Below, one piece after another: positions 1-21,026 of a DNA stretch of 64,000 nt. The stretch's first letter is position 1, and each line of letters opens with the position of its first letter. This stretch comes from Apostichopus japonicus (Eukaryota; Echinodermata; Holothuroidea; Aspidochirotida; Stichopodidae). Position numbers and translations under genes: made by a program. The stretch lies in the NCBI RefSeq assembly GCF_037975245.1, contig NC_092577.1:1360001-1424000 (forward strand), given 5' to 3'. The notes below the pieces were generated by a model. The model was not told where the DNA came from. It made no database searches and saw only the letters and a list, made by a program, of their open reading frames with translations.

Positions 1-119
1 AATTAAACATTCCATTTCATATATTCAGACATTAATTAAATCATGCTACATCATAAGTGCAGTAACCAATCACCCGGTCATGTTGCAAAGCACTCGCACT
101 GACAGTATCAGCAATGTGA

Positions 120-860
120 ACATGATCAGATAAAGGTTAAGAACTGTTCAAACTGTCAGCACAAGTGCTTTGAAGCATGATATGAGATAGCAGTATAGAG
201 TGATATTAGCATTAGAATCAGATAAAGGTTAGGAACTGTTCAAACTGCCAGCACAAGTGCTTTGAAGCATGATATGAGATAGCAGTATAGAGTGATATTA
301 GCATTAGAATCAGATAAAGGTTAGGAACTGTTCAAACTGCCAGCACAAGTGCTTTGAAGCATGATATGAGATAGCAGTATAGAGTGATATTAGCATTAGA
401 ATCAGATAAAGGTTAGGAATTGTTCAAACTGCCAGCACAAGTGCTTTGAAGCATGATATAAGAGGACAGTATAGAGTGATATTAGCATTAGAATCAGATA
501 AAGGTTAGGAACTGTTCAAACTGTCAGCACAAGTGCTTTGAAGCATGATATGAGATAGCAGTATAGAGTGGTATTAGCATTAGAATCAGATAAAGGTTAG
601 GAACTGTTCATACTGTCAGTACGTGTGCTTTGAAGCATGATATCAGAGGACAGTATAGAGTGATATTAGCATTAGAATCAGATAAAGGTTAGGAACTGTT
701 CAAACTGCCAGCACAAGTGCTTTGAAGCATGATATGAGATAGCAGTATAGAGTGATATTAGCATTAGAATCAGATAAAGGTTGGGAACTGTTCAAACTGC
801 CAGCACAAGTGCTTTGAAGCATGATATTGAGGGCAGTACATAGCGGTATTAGCATTGGGA
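120..860. repeat. 92-bp tandem repeat, 8 copies
   Basis: The word CAGATAAAGG recurs at 127, 219, 311, 403, 495, 587, 679 and 771, an exact 92-bp period. The units are nearly identical; the last decays after about 830, and a degenerate relative can be seen from about 60. The array lies just beyond the donor site of amidase exon 8 on the minus strand, so it is intronic. No coding role is seen. Confidence 0.95.
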
Positions 861-916
861 TAATTGTCCTAAATACAGGTACCACAAAGGAGAAAGAAAA
901 CATGTCTAGATCTCAC

Positions 917-9194
<8,278 letters not shown>

Positions 9195-9590
9195 CTACAA
9201 AGAGACAAACAGCATAGTAGGTGTGACAAAGTAGGTACCTGGATTGAAGGCTCTGAGTATAAATTATTTACAGAGAGACAAACAGCATAGTAGGTGAGAC
9301 AAAGTAGGTACCTGGATTGAAGGCTCTGAGTATAAATTATTTACAGAGAGACAAACAGCATAGTAGGTGAGACAAAGTAGGTACCTGGATGGAAGGCTCT
9401 GAGTATAAATTATCTACAAAAAGACAAACAGCATAGTAGGTGAGACAAATTAGGTACCTGGATTGAAGGCTCTGAGTATAAATTATTTACAGAGAGACAA
9501 ACAGTATAGTAGGTGTGACAAAGTAGGTACCTGGATTGAAGGCTCTGAGTATAAATTATCTACAAAGAGACAAACAGCATAGTGTTGAAC

Positions 9591-11235
9591 CAGAATGCTA
9601 GACATTCGGCCTTGGAGATGAGCAAAAAAATATGTTAGAAATAAAATTGTTGAAGGTACAAATATTTGAATTGTGAAGGATACATTAAAGAAAGTCAAAG
9701 GGCTAAATAGAGCCACATCATTGATTGTAATTTATAATCTCGCAGAATAAAACTATTCCCTAAAAAAAAAACGAAGAAAATATGAAATATGTAAATGATT
9801 TTTCTGGTGATTGGTGACAAACAACGTAAAACTTACATTGAAGATAAAAATATTTCGCACTGCTGGTTGAGTATGGAATGCGAAAAGGGCAAACTTATTT
9901 TGTTGTATTTTTGTGTTCTAGTCTAAACTCGGATGTTGCTGCTGTTTTACCATGTTTTTATTATTATTATTTTACCAGATTTATACAGCACTCTTTTCAT
10001 GCTTAAGCATGTTCAAAGGTGCTTCACAATGACAACAAAATGACAAAACCCTTAAAATATGAATATGAAGAATAAAATTGAAACAGCTTAAATATTAATA
10101 TAAAAAAATAAATATATACAAGGAATATTAAAAACAATATAGATTTACAGTGAAATTCCTGAAAAAAAAGGTGAGTTTGAAGTGGCTAATGTTTTGGCAT
10201 CACAGATATTTATTTTGGGAGTGCATTCAATAGCTTGTATTCCGAATACATATTTGACCACAATCATTCACCATTCACCTAAGGTACGCTCTTTCTGGAC
10301 CAGAAAAAGATTACTTTGGTGTAAGCCTTGAAGTACGTCTAATGTAGATGGTGTGAGACTCTACTTATTGAGGTCAAATGCCCAGCAACGTGCGCAAATG
10401 CGGTAGCCTACCTCATGGCAGTACGTCAGTGCACTTTCTAACAGAAACTGAAGACTGTTCCGTTCATGTTCTGAACTGAACAAATAATGGTTTCCAACTA
10501 CTGCAGACCTAACGCCTGGACGTCATGCAATGCACACTGCTCACAACTCCAACGCAAAGTGTCTTTGAAGATGTTTAAGGAGATGCATAGGCTGTGAATA
10601 TCGGAAATCAAGTAAGACGAGTGTCTAGACAAAATGCCACTATGAAAGACATTTCCTTAGGTTATTACAACATAAATCATCATCCAGCCACCCCCCCCCC
10701 CCTTCCCCAAAAATGGTTGGCATGAAATGTACGTCTGTTGTGAAATTGTTAAAAACATTAGCATGCATAAGCATACTTAATTTGACCTCTGCCACTTCTT
10801 ATTTAAAGCATCCACAACCAGGAACTGAAATGGAAAATGAAAAAGGCTTCATATAAACCTCACTTCCAAATAAGTTAAGTTTTATTGCAAGACACATAAA
10901 TTATCTGGCAGTGAGAAAAGTGATGAATACATTTTTTTGGTTAGCTAGGTAGCTGTAATGCGGGAATAATTACACAATTTAACTGAATATGGTATGGCAA
11001 TACGTAGTAAATGAACATTCGCAAACTTTGGCTGAGAATTTGCTGAGCGGAACAAATGTTTCCATGAACATTTGATTTAATAAAAAAAAAAAAACGAGGG
11101 AAGATGTAGATTTGACAGGGCAGTACAAACAACTATAATGTCATATATCAAAGAACTATAAGTGAGATTGGTATAGTGTCTTTCAAAATCTTGAACTGTT
11201 TCATTCGACCAATTGCCCGTTCAACATGGATACAT
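9591..11235. other. Region upstream of the amidase exons, no gene seen
   Basis: AT-rich. At about 9957-10035 a minus-strand repeat ends in TATAAATCTGGTAAAATAAT, the style of a dispersed invertebrate repeat with an AAT-rich tail. A poly-C tract lies at 10690-10701. I could not place the missing 5' amidase exon here. Confidence 0.45.
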
Positions 11236-11389
11236 GGAAAGTGCCATTTCCGGCGATCTGGGAGGCATTTACAGCCAAAATTTTCTTGAACGCTTCGCGC
11301 CAACTCATGGTGGCGCTACGCTTAGATAGTTTGCAATGCCGAATCTACAGTTTCGCCCCTACCTTGGCAAATTCCTGGCTACGCGCCTG
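11236..11389 (-). mobile_element. MITE fragment, CAGGCGCGTAGCCAGG type
   Basis: Read on the minus strand from 11389 it begins CAGGCGCGTAGCCAGGAATT and contains the core TATCTAAGCGTAGCGCCACC followed by AGTTGGCGCGAAGCG. Closest to the copy at 44130. The other end is not identified. Confidence 0.65.
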
Positions 11390-12349
11390 AGAGAGCCTTG
11401 AAACTTATTATCCAATTCGGTGCGATCTACAAGAAACTTCACAGTATTATGATCCTTTGTAGTCTGACCAGGTGAGAGCTTGCAAGTTAGGTTTTTGGGT
11501 TTGTTAATGAAATCCTCTGTACGATCAATGGTGCATCGGAGATTTCGGTACTTAGATTTCAGGGAAGAATACATGTTGTGGAGAACGTCGCTCTTTGAAA
11601 TAATTGATGGTAAAATTCCAGAAAGAGATGATATGAAAAATATCAGTAGGTGCTAACCACGGTAAGAAAAAACCACAATGAAAACTTCACTTCTTTTTCA
11701 ATCCAGTTTCCTAAGCAAGCTGACATGCTTCTTTGAGGAAGACCTAACCCTTTGCTCTCCGCTCGTTTCGAACTTATGCTGCCCTTCCCAATATCTCGTT
11801 TTTCTGGTTTTCTTGGTGGGTGTGGAGACTTTCAATTGCAGCTTTTGAAGTTAATCCTGTACACTTTCTTACAGTATGATCATTCTTCAGACGAACTCTC
11901 CGGTGCCCCCTCACCTTTGGAAAATTTTCTATTGCTGAATGCCCTCAGATGCAATTTGGTGCGACAAAAGTGTACAATGGTGATGTTAATTTACTTCTAA
12001 AAACAATGTTTCCCAGGTGTAATTTTCTAAAATATTTATAAAACAGAGTTGGGATCATCTTTCTCAAGAAATTTTATTTTTCATAGGTTATAAATTTCTT
12101 ACAACCAGCCTGTAACTGCAAAATGGTGATAAACTGTAAATCCTCATGCTCATACATTTAATTTTAAAGCAGAAAACGAAAAGGTTTAGACTAGTCTACC
12201 ACTGCTATTCCTCTCGATTTTTTAAAATTACCAATCATATGATTTAGCGGATGTTCGGAAACACTTTTTGGCTCACCTTTGGGGGGGGGGCCATGGCCCC
12301 CGTTGCCCCCCGTTGGCCCCCCCCCCGTTGGATCTGCCAGTGTCCTCTT
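11390..12349. other. Unassigned DNA with a repeat fragment
   Basis: No gene seen. Around 11880-11985 a short segment (CCTCAGATGCAATTTGG) is shared with 13380-13480 and with 49920-50040, so part of it is a dispersed repeat. Confidence 0.4.
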
Positions 12350-13760
12350 TACATTTATAAGGAAATAATAAAAAATAAAGGAAATAAAAAGAAGGAGCCA
12401 CATACTATAGTACAACATGAAAAAAACTTGAACGATGGCACTGTTGTATCCTTCTTTAAATCTTAGGATCCACACGAGGTTGGGTTGGATATTATGAATG
12501 CGCTGGTGAGCGTAAGAAAACTTTCACCATCCGGTAAAAGTATAGTGCAAAAGCTTCCAAAACGTTTGAAGGATACTAATAAACTATTGTCAGAGACATT
12601 TCACGTAATACACTAACTTGAAAATGAATAATTGCACACAATTTTCCATAGTCTGTGTGCTTCATATATGAGTTCCGACCTAACAGATTTACGCCACTGG
12701 GACTATTATTTTTGCAACTGCTTGTGTTCACATTTCATTAAATCCCTTGTCTATACTTTGTAGAAAATAGTGGGGGTTCTTTTTAAAATAAATAAGACCA
12801 ATGCACCACCCTTTCAGCAGCCGGCTGTCATTGCCCTCCCAACGTCCCCCTATCCGACACCATCTATGTCACCCAAGAAAAACATACTAATACATTTATG
12901 TTGATTCCTGCGTATAACCCAATATGCAAATTCCTTGTCTAGTGTATACATTGTATTAAACTGTGGACGTTCTTTTTAAAATCAATAAGACCAAAGTACC
13001 ACCCCTTCGATTATTTACTTCTACCCTAAGGTTAATTCTCTCACCCCCCCGCCTCTCCCCATTGTGACAGTGAACATTCACGGTGTACCCTATGGCTACT
13101 ACACACAAAAGTGACGAATACTACTCTGTGACAGGAAGAAACTTCAACATTTATTTCTAGCATAGTAACGAATGTGTGACGAATGTCTAAAATTAACTGA
13201 AAAATGACATGACATAACGACGAATATGTTCAAGGGCGTAGTAACCGGGGGGGGTTTTCACCCCAGTGAAAAATATGGAGGGGCGGAAGTATCATTCCAC
13301 CCCCCCCCCCCCCGCTTCGCAAGTCAGAAAACCCCTTTTTCATTTCCAAATGAGAAAAAAATCTCATTTGGAGCACCAAATTGCATCTAAGGCCAGGTGA
13401 AAATGCAAAATTATATACAAAATGGAGTAGGTGGGTTTAAGTGTGCTATATTGCACCAAATTGCATCTGAGGCCACCTGGAAATGCAAAAAGATTCCAAA
13501 GGGGAGGGGGACACCCCCTCCCCTTAGACCCCTCCCCCAGGCCGGCCATTAGTCTTCAGCCCCCCCCCCCCCCCACTGAAAAGTACCTTCCTACGCCACT
13601 GAATATGTTAACACTAAAATTACTACTTTGTAAGAAATATAAATAAGAAAAATAAGAAGATCCTTTTTTAATTACGATACACTAATGTCAAAATGTGAAC
13701 ATCTTTAGATCTGCGCGTTTTCTCACTACGCCAGAACGGGGACGACTTGTTTGAACAATG
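12350..13760. repeat. Segmental duplication, copy A
   Basis: Shares long, readily aligned stretches with 14560-15960, for example GAGACATTTCACGTAATACA, GTGACAGTGAACATTCAC and ACATAACGACGAATATGTT. Copy A alone carries the insertion at 13231-13601. No gene inside either copy. Confidence 0.85.
13231..13601. mobile_element. hAT-like MITE with perfect 8-bp target duplication
   Basis: A 371-bp insertion starting CAAGGGCGTAG and ending CTACGCCACTG. It is flanked by AATATGTT at 13223-13230 and 13602-13609. The paralogous segment has a single AATATGTT at 15732-15739, the empty site. The interior is rich in C and G runs. No coding capacity. Confidence 0.9.
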
Positions 13761-14559
13761 AGGCGCTACTACAACAACACGCTCTCAATTTAAGAAACCC
13801 GTCATGCACTCATATAATTTGATAGAATTTTAATCAAACGTCAAATTAGTTTTAATTAGGGTATATTCTCTTACCTGCCATCGTATCGTCTTAAAATGAC
13901 ATTCAAAATGACATTCAATCTTCCGCAACACGTAATTACTGTAGTGTCGGTCTCGGGTGCAATTCAACTACTATTATAGAGAGTATACTCTAAAACCAAA
14001 AATTGTATTCTACCAATTATCACACTACACTACGGTATAACATGGAGTAACAGTTTGATCGCATTACTGTACATTTGGATCTCCAGGGGGGGGGGGGGGA
14101 GGCCGTCCCCTCTGACAGCCTTCACATGGACAAACATACACTCGCAACAGAGACATGAATATTCAGTAGATACAATTACTGAATGTTAACCCTTTGTATA
14201 CTGTACTAAAAACTCTCCTGCACAAATCGAGCAGAAATCTAAGAAATCTACACAAAATACCGAACGTAAGTTTACAGAAACTCATATATTTACCGTGCTG
14301 CTTTATACGTTCCATTCGAGCACTTAGAATGTTTGTTATAGTCTGTTTGTTATATCTTTTTATGTAATAACTTTTGTATTAGTAGATGTATTTTATATGA
14401 TATCCTATCATATTGACATTTTCTCCCCTTTTATATTAGTTATTCTTGGACTGTTTGGTATCCTATCATCTTAAAAAAAAAAAAAACTTTTATATGAGTT
14501 ATTCTTCTTGTTGAGTTGTTATATGACTCCTCTCTATAAATTTTATATGTATACTGGAA
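13761..14559. other. Unassigned DNA between duplicated segments
   Basis: AT-rich with a G-run at 14087-14100 and an A-run near 14473-14486. No gene recognised. Confidence 0.4.
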
Positions 14560-15960
14560 GGAAATAAAAAGAAGGAACAACATACTACAGTACAACTTGG
14601 AAACACTTAAACAATGGCACAGTTATTTCCTTCTTTAAATCTGAGGATTCACACGAGGTTGGGTTGGATATTATGAATGTGCCTGTGAGCGTAGGAATTT
14701 GTTTATATGTTTACTGGAAGGAAATAAAAAGAAGGAACAACATACTATAGTACAACTTGGAAACACTTGAACAATGGCACAGTTGTTGGGTTGGATATTA
14801 TGAATGTGCCTGTGAGCGTAACACAAATTTCCGTTTAAGGGGATAGTATAGTGGAATAGCTTCCCAAAGCGTTTGAAGGATACTTAGAAACTATCGTCGA
14901 TCAGAGACATTTCACGTAATACACTAACTTGAAAATGAAGAATTGCACACAATTTTCCGTAGCCTGTGTGCTTTATAAGAGTTCCGACTTAACAGATTAC
15001 GCCACTGGGACTATTATTTTTGCAACTGCATATGTTCACATTTCATCATATACATTGTCTATTGTATACCTTATAGAAAATGGTGGGGGTTCTTTAAAAT
15101 AAATAGGACCAATATATAACCCTTTCAGCAGCCGGCTCTCCTTGCCCTCCCCGTACCTCAACATCTCTCTATCCGACACCCTACATTTCACCCAAGAAAC
15201 ACATACTAAAACACTTACATCCGCCCATAACCCATACAAATTCCTTGTCTATTTTTTACATTGCAACAAAACGTGGGCGTTCTTTTTAAATTAATAAGAC
15301 CAATATACCACCATTTCAACAGCCGGCTCTCCTTGCCCTATATACCACCTCCCCTCGTCATATCCGACTCCATCCATGCCACTCAAGAAAAAACATACTA
15401 AAACACGTATGTTGATACCTGCGTATAACCCATTTCTTGTCTATTTTATACATTAAAGTAAACCGTGGACATTCTTTTGAAAATTAATAAGACCAATGTA
15501 CCACTCCTTCGATTATTTTCTTCTATCGTAAGGTTATTCCACCTAACCCCCCCCCCCCTTCCTCTCCCCATGTGACAGTGAACATTCACGATGTACCCTA
15601 TGGCTACTACACACAAAAGTGACGAATACAAGTCTGTGACAGGACGAAACTTCAAAATTTAGTTCTAGCATATAGTGACGAATGTGTGGCGAATGTCTAA
15701 AATTATCTGAAAATGATATGACATAACGACGAATATGTTTACACTAAAATTACTAGCCTACTATGTAAGAAATTTTTCGATCAGCAACAAACATGAGAAC
15801 TCAAAGTTCTATTTGTTATATTTAAAATATTGACAACTTTCGGTAAAAAAGATCCTCTTTTAGTTACGCTATACTAAAGTCAAAATATGAAAATCTTTAG
15901 AGCACGTTTTCTCAAAACTCACATTTTGAACATTCGTCACTACGCCAGAACTGGGACGAA
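14560..15960. repeat. Segmental duplication, copy B
   Basis: Partner of 12350-13760. Its left edge (GGAAATAAAAAGAAGGAACA) is itself repeated at about 14565 and 14717. It holds the unoccupied AATATGTT site that is filled by a MITE in copy A. Confidence 0.85.
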
Positions 15961-16235
15961 CTGTGTCAACAAGTTTCGTGATAAAAGGTAAATTTGATAC
16001 AGGTCTGTAGTTCTTTAGCACCTTCTTGATCTAACCCAGGCTTTTTGATAAATGGTTTTACATTGAAACGCTTGAAGCAGCATGGAACAACGGACTCAAC
16101 AAGTGATTTGTTAATAATGTTATGAGGTTTCAATAGCAAGTTAGGTATTGAGTACAGACTACATGACTTTGATGGGGACCTTGTAAGTACATCAATTACC
16201 TTGCAATTACCTAAACTTAAACGAGACCTGAGGGT
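15957..16235 (-). pseudogene. Non-LTR retrotransposon reverse-transcriptase relic
   Basis: The minus strand reads SPSKSCSLYSIPNLLLKP, then NIINKSLVESVVPCCFKRFN and KPFIKKPGLD, the opening of a CR1/Jockey-type RT domain. After KPGLDQE the frame shifts by one and continues VLKNYRPVSNLPFITKLV. The relic stops there; the catalytic FADD box is absent. Truncated and frameshifted, so not active. Confidence 0.8.
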
Positions 16236-16576
16236 TGAAGTTTGATAGTGATTATACCTATACGTCACACGAACGGAGGGACTACATCCCCACCCTGAGC
16301 ATAATCTCCTCCCACCCAGTGGATGAATTGTCAAGGGTTCATTCCTATCAAAACTAAAAACTGAGGCGATCAAACCGTTCATGTGATGTAGAAACACTGA
16401 GATTAACCGTGTCACAATTTGTTACTAAATATCAACAAAAAAAAAAAACGTCGCAGACTTCCAGACCAAAAGTAGTATTTTCTTTCTTTCGAAATGAATT
16501 AGTTAGACGGACCGTATCCGTAATGAAATTTGGTTTGCCGATATAAAAAGGAAAATAGGGCAGTAGCAACCAGTAA

Positions 16577-16577
<1 letters not shown>

Positions 16578-16639
<62 letters not shown>

Positions 16640-18741
16640 CCTATATATATATATATATATGGTCAATTCCATGGTGACTCGCGTGAATTTTTACTCAAAT
16701 TCCTCTCTATTTGATATCATTTAACAAATAAAGAAATTACCTGGGAGAAAAGCATTAATGTAGCAGTGAATGTACGCCTTAATGCTTACAACAGTAGAGA
16801 AAAAATATTTATACCTCAAGTATTGGGGGTGAAATTGGCGAAAAACTAAACGTGACTCGCGTGACAGTTACTATTAGCAAAAATCAGAATGCACACACAA
16901 ATGTTCGATTTCTTATGTCTTATTAAAATTTTTCCAATCACTTTTTATAATCATACCGAAGTTGAAAAATACCTCTACCTCAATTGCTATGCAACTTTGA
17001 AAAAAAGTTGTAACGCATGAAAATAACGATGAAGATGTATTGTGACTCGCGTGACAAGAAAACGTGACTCGCGTGACAAGTTCACTTTTCGGATAGTTCT
17101 AGACCAAATGCAGTAGTGAATTGAAGGTACAGATCTTGCATAGTGAAATATAACATTCATTGGTCTAGAAAGTGTCCAAGAGGTACTTCCCTTGGGAATG
17201 TCCAGATGATATTAATGTCCCCGAGTTACCTTCATGACTGCAGACAGTAGGTAATATACTGTACGGGTAGTACAGTTGTTCAGGCAATATATTTTGTAAA
17301 TTAATATTTATAACAATATTTAGTCTGTTGAAGTCACTCATTTGAAAGTTATAGAAGAAACAGATCTATCAAAATGTGATTCAAATTACCATTCTCATTT
17401 GTCATATTTGAATAAACCAAAAGTGTAATATTTGAGAAGATACATTTGCTCATAGGATTTTGGGAATGATTGAGCAGTTAAGACCTTAAGGTTGTCAAGT
17501 CATAGCACATGGAATTGCCAGATACAAATGTAGATTATGTTTTAGTATAATACTAAAAAATCAATGACATGTGCTAACTTTCCAAATGTGGTGATAAAAT
17601 AGGCATTATATTGCGAATAAATATTCATGATTTTAAATTCTGATATTTCAAATGAAATTATGATAATTAGTTGCATTATGTGTGCCCATATTATTCAAGT
17701 TGCCTAATTAAAGGGGAATGCATATATGATATCTTTAATCAGTGATTCATTCATCAAACTAGATAACATCCCTGTAATTTTCACACAGTAAATAGGTAGA
17801 AACACTATCTTGATTTGACGTGACTCGCATGACGTGACTCGCATGACATTCATAAAGGGTGATTTTCTGCAAAATTTGAATGTCTTCTGAAAAGGAAAAT
17901 TCAGTAATCCTTTTGGTATCTATGTGAAGACTTGATATTCATTATTTTGGAGTAAAACTATTGTGCAGGCAAGGAGAAAAAAAGCAAAAACAGTCAATTT
18001 TGTGACTCGCGTGACAGTAAATCGAGGGTGTTTACTGTTTTCTATTTACCACTGTTGTCTAATGCCTTGATATCAAAATAAAATTGAAGCTATTAAGTGA
18101 GCACTATGCAATAGCAAATATAATTAGTCCAACACACAGTAAATAGGTAGAAACACTATCTTGATTTGACGTGACTCGCGTGACGTGACTCGCGTGACAT
18201 TCATAAAGGGTGATTTTCCGCAAAATTTGAATATCTTCTGGAAAGGAAAATTCAGTAATCCTTTTGGTATCTATGTGAAGACTTGATATTCATTATTTGG
18301 GGTAAAACTATTGTGCAGGCAAGGAGAAAAAAAAAACAAAAACAGTAAATTTTGTGACTCGCGTGACAGTAAATGGAGGGTGTTTTCAATTCACCACTTT
18401 TGTCTAATGCCTTGATGTCGAAAAAAAATTGAAGCTATTAAGTGAGCACTATGCTATAGCAAATATAATTAGTCCAAAAGACTGATGATATCTATGATTA
18501 CTATGTACAAATCTGCACAAAATGAAATTTCACTGTATTTTTCATAATTTAGTTACAACAGGAACCATTTGTTATAACTGACCCCATAATCAAACAAATG
18601 ATGTGTCAGGGGTGAAAAAATCATTTTTAGTAACTACAAGTATTCTATTTATTGGAAACTTACACAATTTTGATGTACAATGATTTTAAATTTTTTGGTA
18701 TGATGTTGACCTTATCATGGAATTGACCATATATATAGGCC

Positions 18742-18770
<29 letters not shown>
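16578..18770. mobile_element. 2.2-kb inverted-repeat element with GTGACTCGCGTGAC motifs
   Basis: Inverted ends: AGGCCT inside (TA)n followed by GGTCAATTCCATG (16661-16673) at the left, and CATGGAATTGACC (18716-18728) followed by TATAGGCCTATA at the right. Inside, ten same-strand copies of a 14-bp motif start at 16674, 16852, 17042, 17064, 17820, 17834, 18002, 18171, 18185 and 18354; most read GTGACTCGCGTGAC. A segment of about 240 bp (17788-18025) is repeated at 18139-18375. There is no ORF of note. The transposon class is not recognised. Confidence 0.7.
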
Positions 18771-18772
<2 letters not shown>

Positions 18773-18879
18773 TATCACGAAGCGCTCGAACAATTTTGGG
18801 GATGAAAGTTGCTACGTGCATGCACCCAAGCAAATGTCCCCCCCCCCCCAATATTTGAAACAAATCGCCACCCCTGACC

Positions 18880-19880
18880 ACAACAGGTTTCTTGTACTAA
18901 ATGTGATAGATATATCAACATACAAAATATAACATCTGTCCTTGTCGAAATATTTTGTAAACCGTGGTTTTCACAATTTGACCCCTGGTGAACTCAAATG
19001 ACCATTGACCTCCGACCACATTAGGCGTCTCGTACTCAATGTGGTACAATTACATACCAAATAAGCGTTCTGCCCAAGCTTTCTTTACGATATTATGTGT
19101 AGGAAGGTGCGCCGGTTAGTGTAGAGAGACAGGTAAGCGGGGAGTGAAGTAAATGTTTGGCATTTGTTGACTTCAAATGACCTATGACCTCCACGAAAGC
19201 AATAACAGGCTCCTTAAATTTGATATGGTACATCTATTAACCAAATATGAGATCTGTCCAAGGTTCCTGTCTTCCAATATCATGTTTACAAGGCTTTCAA
19301 AATATGACCTGTTGTCCCCAAGTGACCTTTGACCGTGACCCCATTACAAAAGGCTAATGTACTCAATGTGGTACTTCTAAAAAAAACTAAAAAAATATGA
19401 GGTCTGCCCGTGCTTCCCTTCTTGAGATATCTTGTTAACAAGGTTTTCACAATTTGACCCCTGGTGACGACCCCAAATTACCTTTGACTCAACCACACAC
19501 AACTGGCTTCTTGTACTCAATGTGGTTCTTCTTCGACTATATATCAGGTTCTTCCCATGCTTCCCTTCTTGGGATATCGTGTTTACACGGTTTTTACGAA
19601 TTCACCCCTGGTGACCCTAAATGACCGCTACCATCCACCAAAAACAATAGGCTTCTTGTACTCAATGTGAAACTTGTACACACAAAATATAAGGTCTGCC
19701 CATGCTACCCTGCTTGAGATATCGTGTTTACAAAGTGTTCAAAATTTGGCTTCTGGTGACCTCAAATGACATTTAACCTCCACCAATATCAATAGGCTTC
19801 TTGTACACAATGTGTTACCTCTATACACCAAATATGAGATTTGCCCAAGCTTCCCTTCTTGAGATATTGTGTTTACAACC
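18880..19880. repeat. Degenerate 150-bp tandem repeat, about 7 copies
   Basis: Variants of GGCTTCTTGTACTCAATGTG recur near 18882, 19023, 19208, 19350, 19500, 19648 and 19794, with TTTGACCCCTGGTGACC and CTTGAGATATCGTG between them. The copies are old and diverged. Related TGACC-rich DNA is at 28.3-29.8 kb. Confidence 0.8.
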
Positions 19881-19959
19881 CGGGCAACACAAACGCACCC
19901 ACAAACACGCCATCATGAATGCAAAGTTTACGATTATCATCGAAACAAAAAGATGTTCT

Positions 19960-20420
19960 CCTACTGTATTTTGCCACTTTTCCTGATACAGGAGAGCATC
20001 CTGGGGGATGATATAGACTCTAATAGGAGTATGCCACCTGAATATATACCATGGTGATGGGGTGTGTGGGTGTGTACCTATGGTGTGGGTCTAGAAATTC
20101 CAAACCGTGAAAGGGTTGTACAGGTAGATTGGGGATGGAAAGCAAGAACAATTTGGGGAGGCGTTTTGGAGGTGCAGAAGCGCACTTCACATGCAAATTT
20201 ATTGGACGTTCCCTCCCAATCCATCACACATGGGGTACCAAATATACCCAGATGGATTAGGTGGGGCATGAACCTTAATAGATGGGTTGTTGTCAGATGA
20301 AACGTGTTAAGAGTGAGGAGTGTGGATGTGGGTTAGTTTATCGCTACCCTCACATTGGGCGGTTTGAAATATAATGCAAAAGCTGAGAGTTGATATGCCA
20401 CGTTTTGATGTGTCCTCCAA
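19960..20420. repeat. Duplicated 3' flank of the zinc-finger genes
   Basis: Shared with 35576-35990 and partly with 52063-52400: GGGTCTAGAAATTCCAAAC, GCAGAA-CGCACTTCACA and GATGGG-TGTTGT blocks in the same order. It lies just downstream of the finger remnants of each gene, so it was carried along when the genes were duplicated. Confidence 0.8.
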
Positions 20421-21026
20421 TTTTGATAAGGCTTCTATTCTGTATGTGTTCCTTCATGTGTCCTCAAATGTCCAGATACAGAAAACTTAAATTCTTACAG
20501 TAGCTACATTGATAAGGTTTCTCTCCTGTGTGTGTTCTTCTACTGTATGAGTCCTCAAATGTCCAGAAAAAGCACAAATTCTCTTACAGTAGCTGCACTG
20601 ATAAGACTTCTCTCCTGTGTATTATCTTTCATGTCCCCTCAAGTGTCCAGATAAAGCAAACATTTTGTCACAGAAAGCACACCAATCAGATTTTTCCTAG
20701 TGTGATTTTATATGTTTCTTCAAACCAGAAGCTTAAGCAAACTTTTTTGTCACAGTAGTCACACTGATAAGGCTTCTCTCCTGTATGAAGTTTTTCAAGT
20801 GTCCTCAAATTTCTAGATTGAGCTAACATTTTCTTGCAGTAACTACACTGAAAGGCTTCTATCCCGTGTGTGTTCTTACATGTATATTCAACTGTCCAGA
20901 TCTAGCAAACATTTTCTCACAGTATTTACACTGATAAGGCTTCTCTCCTGTGTGGGTTCTTTCATGGCTCCTCATTTGTCCAGATCTAGCAAACATTTCC
21001 TCACAGTAGCTACACTGATAAGGCTT
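20421..21026 (-). pseudogene. Decaying zinc-finger tail of gene 1
   Basis: Beyond the TAG at 21027-21029 two further intact fingers continue in the same frame for 56 codons, then a second TAG stands at 20859-20861 at the same linker position (TG-stop-KP). Past this, finger-like CxxC and linker words persist with frameshifts down to about 20421. Not translated unless a stop is read through. Confidence 0.85.

Noticed and set aside
15966-16415. A 149-residue protein of its own
   Set aside because: Its second half is a frameshifted RT relic, and the first half has no recognisable content.
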